NCBI GenBank assembly: GCA_904501935.1
Contig: CAJGDA010000099.1
Location: 1 to 5,726, forward strand
From: an uncultured Methanobrevibacter sp.
GTDB taxonomy: Archaea; Methanobacteriota; Methanobacteria; Methanobacteriales; Methanobacteriaceae
Direction: 5' to 3'
DNA length: 5,726 nt
Shown: one piece after another, positions 1-5,083 of the stretch
Layout: every line of letters starts with the position of its first letter
How positions within the stretch are numbered: position 1 is the first letter of the stretch
The notes under the pieces: model-generated
Databases searched by the model: none
What the model saw: the letters and a program-made list of their open reading frames with translations, nothing else
What the model was told of the DNA's origin: nothing
Program-made: the position numbers and the translations under genes

Positions 1-119
1 AGAAGTTGCGGAATCTGAGCCTGTTGAAGAGGTTGCTGTGGAAGAAGTTGCGGAATCTGAGCCTGTTGAAGAGGTTGCTGTGGAAGAAGTTGCGGAATCT
101 GAGCCTGTTGAAGAGGTTG
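1..119 (+). repeat. Perfect 42-bp in-frame tandem repeat (about 2.8 copies in window)
   Basis: Unit boundaries are 1-40 (a copy lacking its first two bases), 41-82 (full) and 83-119 (37 bases before divergence). All copies are identical at every base, including third codon positions. The unit is 14 codons long, encoding EEVAESEPVEEVAV, so gain or loss of copies keeps the frame. The array probably continues to the left of the window. Base-perfect identity indicates recent expansion or ongoing homogenisation. Confidence 0.95.
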
Positions 120-877
120 TTGAGGAAAAGATTATAGATGAAAAACCAGCTACTGATTATTCAAAAGTAATAGATAATTTAAAAGCCAAGTTAACTGAAA
201 GAGAAAGAAAATTATCTAATCAGTCTAGTGAACTCAATTACTTAACCAATAAAGTAATTCCTAAACTCAAAAAAGAAAATGCAGAATTAAACAGACTCAA
301 AAAAGAATTAACCGATGCACTTGAAAAAAGCACTAGAAAATACTTTGATCAATTAGACATCAATGCTGATTTGAGCAATCAAATTGGAAAATTAGGTGCT
401 GAAGGGGCTGTTAATAAAGTTAGAGCTGATAAATTGGAAAATGAATTAAGTTCCATTAAAGAGGAATTTGAATCTGAAATAAATCAGTATAAAGATGAAT
501 TAGCTTCTTTAAATGTTGATGAAGTAAAAGACGAAAATAAACAATTAAACAATGAAATAACAGATTTAAAAGACAAACTCTCAGGTGCTAGGAAAGAAAA
601 CATAGACCTTTCTGAAGAAGTTGACAAGTTAAGATCTGAACTTATTGAGCTTGGTGACTACAAAGATGAAGTAGATGCCCAAAATAAAAAAGAAATTGAA
701 GGATATAAATCTGAAATTTCATCTTTAACTACCCAACTTAAACTTAAGGAAAGTAGTTATGACAAATTATCTAATGATTCTAAAAGTACAATTTCTGATT
801 TGAATAGGCAAATTAAAAAGCTTGAAGATGATTTAGAAAAAGAATCCAATAAAGGATTATTTAATAGATTTAAATAG
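2..877 (+). CDS. Acidic repeat and coiled-coil protein, 5'-truncated by the window
   Basis: This is the C-terminal 291 residues of a longer protein. The frame is open to the left edge, and the GTG at 38 is an internal valine codon of a repeat, not a start. Residues 1 to about 43 are an acidic segment built of EEVAESEPVEEVAV repeats, rich in Glu and Val with regular prolines. Residues from about 52 to 284 are almost entirely Lys/Glu/Asp/Leu/Asn with hydrophobic residues at heptad-like spacing (for example LKKENAELNRLKKEL), so a long coiled coil is very likely. The last seven residues, GLFNRFK, form a short basic-hydrophobic tail that could be a docking or membrane-contact peptide (inference). 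No transmembrane segment or enzymatic motif is visible; a signal peptide cannot be judged because the N-terminus is missing. I do not recognise the family. Scaffold, cell-envelope or chromosome-associated roles are all possible. It ends in TAG, which overlaps a TATA-like box for the next gene. Confidence 0.85.
   Translation, partial: EVAESEPVEEVAVEEVAESEPVEEVAVEEVAESEPVEEVVEEKIIDEKPATDYSKVIDNLKAKLTERERKLSNQSSELNYLTNKVIPKLKKENAELNRLKKELTDALEKSTRKYFDQLDINADLSNQIGKLGAEGAVNKVRADKLENELSSIKEEFESEINQYKDELASLNVDEVKDENKQLNNEITDLKDKLSGARKENIDLSEEVDKLRSELIELGDYKDEVDAQNKKEIEGYKSEISSLTTQLKLKESSYDKLSNDSKSTISDLNRQIKKLEDDLEKESNKGLFNRFK
869..876 (+). promoter_or_regulatory. Candidate TATA box for the deaminase-GNAT unit
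   Basis: TTTAAATA matches the archaeal TATA consensus exactly and overlaps the TAG stop (875-877) of the coiled-coil gene. A start of transcription about 25 bases downstream would fall near 897-899, giving a leader of roughly 16 bases before the ATG at 914. That is consistent with the absence of a Shine-Dalgarno site there. The upstream BRE-like bases (AATAGA) are only a partial match. The box could be chance in such AT-rich sequence. Confidence 0.4.
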
Positions 878-910
878 ATGATTCATTTCATCTTTAAATT
901 CTTTTTTTTT
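876..910 (+). terminator. Candidate hairpin plus T9 terminator of the coiled-coil gene
   Basis: A small inverted repeat AGATGA (876-881) / TCATCT (888-893) follows the stop codon, and an uninterrupted run of nine T lies at 902-910. Archaeal termination depends mainly on U-tracts, so the T9 run is the stronger signal; the hairpin is weak and separated from it by eight bases. The same T-run lies immediately before the deaminase ATG, so it would sit inside that gene's leader. Confidence 0.4.
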
Positions 911-913
911 AAC

Positions 914-1384
914 ATGACACAAGATAATTATTTTATGGGTGAAGCTATTAAAGAAGCTGAAAAATCCTTAAAAGAAGGAGGAATCCCAATTGGAGCCGTC
1001 CTGGTCAAAGATAATGAAATATTATCCAGAGGACATAATAGATTAATTCAAAATGATTCTGTAGTTTTGCATGCGGAAATGGATGCAATTGAAAATGCTG
1101 GGCGTTTGGATTATGAGGATTATATTAAATGCACGCTTTATACTACATTATCCCCCTGTCCAATGTGTTCCGGCGCTGTAATATTGTATAATATTCCACG
1201 TGTTGTAATAGGTGAAAACACTACATTAATGGGTGCTGAAAACTTTCTTAAATGCAATGATGTGGAAGTAATAGTTTTAAATGATATGAGATGCAGAAAT
1301 CTATTTTTGAAATTTGCAAATGAGGATTCTGAAATTTGGAAAAAGGAGCTTGCAAAAGTAGGTAATACAACTGAGGTTAAATGA
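914..1384 (+). CDS. Cytosine/nucleoside deaminase, yeast Fcy1-like (CDA superfamily)
   Basis: A 156-residue zinc-dependent deaminase that probably removes the amino group of a free base or nucleoside, in the cytosol. The zinc site is complete: H53-A-E55 (ligand and proton-shuttle glutamate) and P81-C82-P-M-C85. The 29-residue spacing from His to first Cys is the same as I recall for yeast cytosine deaminase (H62/C91). Other stretches also resemble the yeast enzyme: EGGIPIGAVL (21-30), RGHN (39-42, N42 matching substrate-binding N51), TLYTTLSPC (74-82) and IPRVVIGEN (94-102). W142 matches W152, but L105 replaces F114 and E145 replaces D155. TadA or guanine deaminase are alternatives; the long Fcy1-like C-terminal half favours cytosine deaminase. 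I chose the ATG at 914 because family similarity begins there. The in-frame ATG at 878 would add a phenylalanine-rich stretch and lacks a ribosome site. No Shine-Dalgarno precedes 914, so translation may use a short leader. The gene overlaps the next one. Confidence 0.82.
   Translation: MTQDNYFMGEAIKEAEKSLKEGGIPIGAVLVKDNEILSRGHNRLIQNDSVVLHAEMDAIENAGRLDYEDYIKCTLYTTLSPCPMCSGAVILYNIPRVVIGENTTLMGAENFLKCNDVEVIVLNDMRCRNLFLKFANEDSEIWKKELAKVGNTTEVK
1373..1377 (+). promoter_or_regulatory. Ribosome binding site deciding the start of the GNAT-like gene
   Basis: GAGGT lies six bases before the ATG at 1384 but only three before the ATG at 1381. This favours 1384 as the start. The site is inside the last codons of the deaminase, as expected for translational coupling. 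Confidence 0.5.
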
Positions 1385-1767
1385 TGGAAATTATAGTAAC
1401 AGATGAGAGAGATGAAAGGTTTATTAAGTTTTGTGATTCATTTGGATGTTTTATAGATGAACCACAGGTAGTTCTACTTTTAATGAATTTTGGAAAAACC
1501 GTAGGTTGTACAAGCTTTAAGGTTTATGACGGCGATTCGGCCGAAATTACAACATTATTTTTAAACTCTTATGATAATCGTGAAAAAATAGCTTACAAAT
1601 TAATCAGACAGCTTGAAAAGATAGCTATTGATTATGAATTCAAAAGTGTAGTCGTTAGTTTTGACAGCAGGGAAGACATTTTAATTGAGATATTTGAAAA
1701 GCTTGATTATCATTTCGTTGATGGCGACGAAATTTTATTAAAAAAAGAGTTTAAAAGTTTAATTTAA
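1384..1767 (+). CDS. Small GNAT-like acetyltransferase domain protein, degenerate CoA loop
   Basis: A 127-residue protein (128 if the ATG at 1381 is used) with the layout of a GNAT domain. A strand with VGCTSFKVYDGD (40-51) is followed by AEITTLFLNS (53-62), the expected beta4. A helix with KLIRQLEKIAIDYEF comes next, then SVVVSF (beta5) and a closing helix and strand (IFEKLDYHFVDGDEILLKKEF). In active GNAT enzymes, beta4 is followed by R/Q-x-x-G-x-G/A, which binds the CoA pyrophosphate. Here the matching stretch is NREKIA (65-70), with Lys where the central Gly should be. It may therefore bind CoA poorly, or have become a non-catalytic regulatory domain (inference). The start overlaps the deaminase stop codon (ATGATG), so the two are probably translationally coupled. 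GNAT membership rests on secondary-structure pattern only; substrate unknown. Confidence 0.6.
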   Translation: MEIIVTDERDERFIKFCDSFGCFIDEPQVVLLLMNFGKTVGCTSFKVYDGDSAEITTLFLNSYDNREKIAYKLIRQLEKIAIDYEFKSVVVSFDSREDILIEIFEKLDYHFVDGDEILLKKEFKSLI

Positions 1768-1779
1768 AAAAAAATTTAT

Positions 1780-1810
1780 AAAAGATTAAGCTTCTTGTCT
1801 TAATCTTTTT
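1780..1810. terminator. Bidirectional hairpin terminator between convergent genes
   Basis: An 11-bp perfect inverted repeat, AAAAGATTAAG (1780-1790) and CTTAATCTTTT (1799-1809), encloses an 8-base loop. On the + strand it ends in T5 (1806-1810), serving the deaminase-GNAT unit. On the - strand it is followed by ATAAA and then T9 (complement of 1766-1774), serving lysS. One arm lies within the last codons of lysS. Confidence 0.65.
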
Positions 1811-3369
1811 ACAACAAAGTCTTTGTCTAAGGAAAGCAAGAATGATGCTGCTCTTGGACCTTGTTTTTGACCGAGAATCATTTTATAGATAGCTTGGAAT
1901 CCTTTTTGAGGTTTTAATCCTTGAGCTTCTAGGATTTCATACATTGCATCGTGCAATGCGGTTGCATCATCAAATTCTGTTGTTTCCATCAAGTTAGCCA
2001 AATCGTTTAGGAATTTAGTTTGATCGTCGGTTAATGGCAAGTTAGGAATGCTTTTTTCTTGCACTTTGAATTTCACGAAGTTTGGTGCATAAGTATCTAA
2101 CCAGTAAATTACATTATCAACTCTTTCTCTGTATTGAGCTAATTCTAATTCTGTTAAATCTCCAAATTCCTTATCTTTAAAGCTTTCAGTTAATTGTGAG
2201 TTCCTTTTAAGAATTCCAAAGATTTTTTCAAGGTCATCGCCAGCAATTTGGTAAGCGTTAACCAAGAATCTGAAAGGCGGTCTGAATGGTAATGGACTGC
2301 CTTCATGAATTTGAACTATTTCATAGATTTCCTTGAATTTCCTTTCTTCTTTTTCAGATGGTGCTTCTTCTTCACCGTAGAATACTTTTTCAACTGTATC
2401 GAACTGGTCGATAAAGTCTAGGAAAGGCATTTTTGGTGAGAAATCTTTTGCTTTCATAGGTTTTGACCTGAATAAGTAGTAGTGAAGACTTTCTGCAGGG
2501 CCAATTTTTAACCATTCTTCAGGTGCGAAAAATACACCATGGGATTTGCTCATAGCTTCTCCGTCTAATGTAATCCATTCGTATGGCACTGGGTATGGTG
2601 CAGGGTAATCAAATATTTTTTCTGAAATTACGCTACTTACATCATAAGATCCACCACTGGCCGCATGGTCTTTTCCGAATGGTTCACAGGTGGTTCCGAA
2701 TATTTTCCATCTTGCTGCCCATTCTACTCTCCAGGTGAGTTTACCGTTTCCGGATTTGATGTCCATTTCACCATCATGGCCGCATTCACATCTGTATTTG
2801 ATGATGTCGCCATCATAGTCATAAGCATAAGTGGTATTTACGCGCCCACATTCATCACAAATTGGGTTATAAGGAAGCCAATCGTCAGCTAATGGTTCTC
2901 TTCTGTATTGGTTGAATATTTCTTTGATTTCTTCAACTTTTTCAAGGGAAGTTCTTATGTAATCGTTGTAATCTCCATTTTTATACATTTCAAAACCGGA
3001 TTTGGTTTCCATTTCGATTCCATAGTCGTCCATTACAGAAAGCAAAGGTTTTTCAAAGTGTTCTACAAAGTTTGCACAGCATCCATCAGGACAAGGAATC
3101 ACAGAATATGGCATTCCTAAGTATTTATCGTAAGATTCAGGTAATGGATATGGAACTTTTCTTAGGGGATCGTGGTCATCTGCAATCCATATTGTTTTAG
3201 CTTTTTTTCCTTTTTCTCTTAATTTCTTTCCAATTCCGTTAGCTACAAATATGTCACAGGAGTTTCCAATATGAATTGAACCTGAAATTGAGGTTCCACT
3301 TGCAATGACGTGCTCTTCTACATCCATTTTACTTAATTCATTAGCTATATTTTCAATCCAATGTGTCAT
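1786..3369 (-). CDS. lysS: Lysyl-tRNA synthetase, class I (archaeal LysK type)
   Basis: A 527-residue class I LysRS, which charges tRNA-Lys with lysine using ATP in the cytosol; full length for archaeal members (also called lysK). The Rossmann catalytic core carries the HIGH-type motif as HIGN (33-36), preceded by ASGTSISGSI. WIADDHDPLRKVP (61-73) follows, as is usual in this family. The KMSKS-type loop is AMSKS (272-276), reading GEAMSKSHG. Between them are cysteine clusters: C93-x3-C97-C98, then C171-x2-C174 and C194-x-C196. The last two look like a zinc finger in the connecting peptide. WRVEWAARW (213-221) and GKDHAASGGSYD (232-243) are further family hallmarks. The C-terminal half (about 300-527) is helical, as expected for the anticodon-binding domain. 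The ATG start is supported by GGTGA six bases upstream. It is transcribed alone, convergent with the deaminase-GNAT pair. Its class I type, rather than class II, supports an archaeal source. Confidence 0.97.
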   Translation of the reverse strand: MTHWIENIANELSKMDVEEHVIASGTSISGSIHIGNSCDIFVANGIGKKLREKGKKAKTIWIADDHDPLRKVPYPLPESYDKYLGMPYSVIPCPDGCCANFVEHFEKPLLSVMDDYGIEMETKSGFEMYKNGDYNDYIRTSLEKVEEIKEIFNQYRREPLADDWLPYNPICDECGRVNTTYAYDYDGDIIKYRCECGHDGEMDIKSGNGKLTWRVEWAARWKIFGTTCEPFGKDHAASGGSYDVSSVISEKIFDYPAPYPVPYEWITLDGEAMSKSHGVFFAPEEWLKIGPAESLHYYLFRSKPMKAKDFSPKMPFLDFIDQFDTVEKVFYGEEEAPSEKEERKFKEIYEIVQIHEGSPLPFRPPFRFLVNAYQIAGDDLEKIFGILKRNSQLTESFKDKEFGDLTELELAQYRERVDNVIYWLDTYAPNFVKFKVQEKSIPNLPLTDDQTKFLNDLANLMETTEFDDATALHDAMYEILEAQGLKPQKGFQAIYKMILGQKQGPRAASFLLSLDKDFVVKRLRQEA

Positions 3370-3375
3370 CTAAAT

Positions 3376-3380
3376 TCACC
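3376..3380 (-). promoter_or_regulatory. Shine-Dalgarno site of lysS
   Basis: GGTGA on the - strand lies six bases before the ATG (3367-3369). It is a good match to the archaeal 16S rRNA 3' end and fixes the lysS start. Confidence 0.75.
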
Positions 3381-3436
3381 GTTTAATAAAAAAATTATCG
3401 TAAAATAAGTTATACTAATTATTTTTTTGTAATTAT

Positions 3437-3445
3437 TAATATAAA
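3437..3445 (-). promoter_or_regulatory. Candidate TATA box of lysS
   Basis: TTTATATTA on the - strand would place the transcript start near 3415 and give a leader of about 45 bases carrying the GGTGA site. The whole 3381-3480 stretch is very AT-rich. Other weak TATA-like words occur (for example near 3409-3418), so the exact box is uncertain. Confidence 0.35.
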
Positions 3446-3496
3446 AATATTAAGTTATCCAAATTTTTTCATGATTCAATCTTAAAATTTGAAATA

Positions 3497-3549
3497 GGTC
3501 TAAAATGATTAGACCAAAAAAAAGAAAAAGAAATAGGTTTGACCTATTT
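3497..3549 (-). terminator. Two-hairpin terminator of thiC with T-rich spacer
   Basis: Reading the - strand, the thiC TAG (3544-3546) lies inside an 8-bp stem, AAATAGGT/ACCTATTT (3531-3538 with 3542-3549, loop of 3). A T-rich stretch follows (complement of 3516-3533, including a run of eight T). A second hairpin then follows, GGTCTAA/TTAGACC (3497-3503 with 3509-3515, loop of 5). An intrinsic terminator is the natural reading. A distal AAATAGGTC at 3492-3500 can pair with GACCTATTT at 3541-3549, giving an alternative fold. Confidence 0.65.
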
Positions 3550-4842
3550 AATAAGGTCGGAATCAGATTGGTCCAACCATTCGTTAACGATTTTCACTGC
3601 ACAGAAGTTACCACACATTGTACATGTGTCCTCTTCTTCAGGAGGTCTTTGGTCCCTTTTTGCGCGTGCAGCTTCTGGAAACATTGCGCAGGCATATTGT
3701 GCTTCCCAATCAAGTTTTTTACGAGCGTCAGCCATAGCCAAGTCTTGTGACCCATCGATTTGGCCTGTTGCGAGGTCCCCTGCATAAGCTCCTATTTTGG
3801 TAGCTATTACTCCTTCCCTGACATCATCAGGGTTTGGTAAAGCAAGGTGTTCCGCAGGAGTCACATAACAAATGAAGTCCGCTCCGGCTTTTGCAGATGA
3901 TGCCGCACCGATTGCAGATACGATGTGGTCGTAACCTGGTGCCACATCACATACGATTGGTCCTAGCATGTAGAAAGGAGCGTTGGAACACATTTTCTTT
4001 TGAATCATTACATTTGTAGGGATTTCATTAATTGGAATGTGTCCAGGCCCTTCAATCATACATTGTACTCCAGCTTCACGGGATCTGTCGATTAATTCTC
4101 CTAAAATGATCAATTCTTGTATTTGAGCCCTGTCTGTTGAATCGGCAATAGATCCTGCTCTCATACCATTTGCAAGTGAAAGAACAACATCATGTTCTTT
4201 TGCAATTTCTAAAACATAGTCAAAGTTTTCGTATAAAGGATTTTCTTTTTCATTTTCAACAATCCATCCGGACATGAATGAACCTCCTCTGGAGACTAAG
4301 CCTGTCACACGGCCTTGTCTTTTGAGTCTGGTTAATGTTTCGATGTTGATACTACTGTGGATTGCCATAAAGTCGATACCATCTTTTGCCTGTTTTTCGA
4401 TGGTGTTAAATAAGTCATCTTCATCCATGTAAATTACAGAACCGTCTCTTCTGATTGCTTCAATAGCCGCTTGATATACTGGCACTGAACCTACTGGCAA
4501 TGGGGACATGTCCAATACTCTTCTTCTTATAACGTCCAGGTCTCCACCGATACTTAATTCCATTAAGCAGTCTGCACCATTATCGATTGCAATCTGCGCT
4601 TTTAGGACTTCCTCATCAAAGTTTACAATATCGGTTGATGTTCCGACGGTTGCGTTTACTTTTGTTCTAAGTCCTGCACCAATACCTGATGCTTCAATAT
4701 CTCTGTGTACGTTGCTTGGTATTACGATTGTACCTTCAGCTACTGATTTTAATATAAATTCTTCTGAAACGTTTTCAATTTTTGCAACATGCTTCATTTC
4801 ATCGGTTAAAATTCCTTTTTTTGCATCACTAATCTGTGTCAT
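3544..4842 (-). CDS. thiC: Phosphomethylpyrimidine synthase ThiC
   Basis: A 432-residue ThiC, the non-canonical radical-SAM enzyme that rearranges 5-aminoimidazole ribotide into hydroxymethylpyrimidine phosphate, the pyrimidine half of thiamine. Visible family motifs, in order: KVNATVGTS (61-69), MELSIGGD (94-101), PVGSVPVYQA (116-125), SRGGSF (184-189), EGPGHIP (264-270), DVAPGYDH (299-306) and TPAEHLALP (from 328). H268 and H332 match the metal-ligand histidines known in bacterial ThiC and keep the same 64-residue spacing. The C-terminal iron-sulfur motif is C407-x2-C410-x3-C414, one residue shorter than the bacterial CX2CX4C. ANGMRAG (224-230) replaces the usual GDGLRPG. The protein lacks the N-terminal extension of enterobacterial ThiC (about 630 residues). 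I chose the ATG at 4842 because GAGGG lies five bases upstream; an in-frame TTG at 4854 would overlap that site. It is a single-gene unit. Confidence 0.95.
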   Translation of the reverse strand: MTQISDAKKGILTDEMKHVAKIENVSEEFILKSVAEGTIVIPSNVHRDIEASGIGAGLRTKVNATVGTSTDIVNFDEEVLKAQIAIDNGADCLMELSIGGDLDVIRRRVLDMSPLPVGSVPVYQAAIEAIRRDGSVIYMDEDDLFNTIEKQAKDGIDFMAIHSSINIETLTRLKRQGRVTGLVSRGGSFMSGWIVENEKENPLYENFDYVLEIAKEHDVVLSLANGMRAGSIADSTDRAQIQELIILGELIDRSREAGVQCMIEGPGHIPINEIPTNVMIQKKMCSNAPFYMLGPIVCDVAPGYDHIVSAIGAASSAKAGADFICYVTPAEHLALPNPDDVREGVIATKIGAYAGDLATGQIDGSQDLAMADARKKLDWEAQYACAMFPEAARAKRDQRPPEEEDTCTMCGNFCAVKIVNEWLDQSDSDLIK

Positions 4843-4847
4843 ATTAT

Positions 4848-4852
4848 CCCTC
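4848..4852 (-). promoter_or_regulatory. Shine-Dalgarno site deciding the thiC start
   Basis: GAGGG on the - strand sits five bases before ATG 4840-4842. The alternative TTG start at 4852-4854 overlaps it and would have no site of its own, so the ATG is preferred. Confidence 0.7.
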
Positions 4853-4880
4853 AAGTAAGGTTTAAAACAGTCAAATTTAC

Positions 4881-4895
4881 TTTATAAATTTCTCA
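4881..4895 (-). promoter_or_regulatory. Proximal thiC promoter (BRE plus TATA box)
   Basis: On the - strand, GAGAAATTTATAAA combines a purine/A-rich BRE-like element with TTTATAAA (4881-4888). The predicted transcript start near 4860 leaves a leader of about 18 bases that just includes the GAGGG site. That is too short for a riboswitch, so any thiamine control from this start would be by a DNA-binding regulator. Confidence 0.5.
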
Positions 4896-4902
4896 TATTA
4901 AA

Positions 4903-5042
4903 TTGATAATTTTTTATATTCATTTAATAGTATTTAAATTAATCGTATTTATTTTAATTCAAATATTATTGATAATACTAAAATATTTTTGAAACAGAAG
5001 AATTTTTAATTTGTTATTGATAAAATAAAGCTATTTTGATAA
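4903..5042 (+). repeat. Four same-direction TTGATAA words in the thiC upstream region
   Basis: TTGATAA occurs at 4903-4909, 4969-4975, 5017-5023 and 5036-5042, all in the same orientation (TTATCAA on the thiC strand). The copy at 4969 lies within the palindrome TATTAT-TG-ATAATA (4964-4977). They fill the roughly 240-bp gene-free stretch 4843-5083, which otherwise holds only the thiC promoter elements and the kinase terminator. I see no RNA gene or small ORF there. The word also occurs once inside the kinase gene (5224-5230), so a regulatory role is only a possibility. Confidence 0.35.
4931..4938 (-). promoter_or_regulatory. Distal candidate TATA box upstream of thiC
   Basis: TTTAAATA on the - strand, a perfect consensus box, would start transcription near 4910 and give a leader of about 68 bases. 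It may be a second thiC promoter or a chance match in AT-rich DNA. Confidence 0.3.
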
Positions 5043-5058
5043 AATTAAAGTTAAGTTT

Positions 5059-5073
5059 AAAAAAAGTAAAAAA
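5059..5073 (-). terminator. Poly-T terminator of the kinase gene
   Basis: On the - strand, T6 (complement of 5068-5073) and T7 (complement of 5059-5065), separated by two bases, begin about 10 bases after the kinase TGA. No stable hairpin precedes them. Tandem U-tracts of this kind are the usual archaeal termination signal. Confidence 0.6.
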
Positions 5074-5083
5074 GAGAATAAAT

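Noticed and set aside
38..40. GTG as the start of the coiled-coil protein
   Set aside because: It is a valine codon at the end of a repeat unit, the frame continues open to position 2, and there is no ribosome site; the true start is upstream of the window.
878..913. N-terminal extension of the deaminase beginning at ATG 878
   Set aside because: It would add a phenylalanine-rich stretch read from the T9 tract, it lacks a ribosome site, and family similarity begins at the ATG at 914.
2665..3120. Open frames on the + strand inside lysS (2665-2892 and 2908-3120)
   Set aside because: They lie antisense to a well-supported synthetase gene, have no recognisable domains, and arise from its codon pattern.
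3505..3787. Open frames on both strands overlapping the 3' part of thiC
   Set aside because: They are shadows of the conserved ThiC C-terminus; the cysteine-rich look comes from the antisense or shifted reading of its codons.
4508..4858. Hydrophobic-looking + strand frame opposite the thiC 5' end
   Set aside because: It is fully antisense to conserved ThiC motifs and would end among the thiC start signals.
4903..5042. CRISPR-like or origin-like repeat array in the thiC upstream region
   Set aside because: The repeated word is only seven bases with irregular spacing (66, 48 and 19 bases), with no repeat-spacer pattern and no neighbouring cas or replication gene.
4843..5058. TPP riboswitch upstream of thiC
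   Set aside because: I could not find the conserved THI-box elements such as CTGAGA, and the region is almost entirely A/T, which would not support the multi-helix aptamer.
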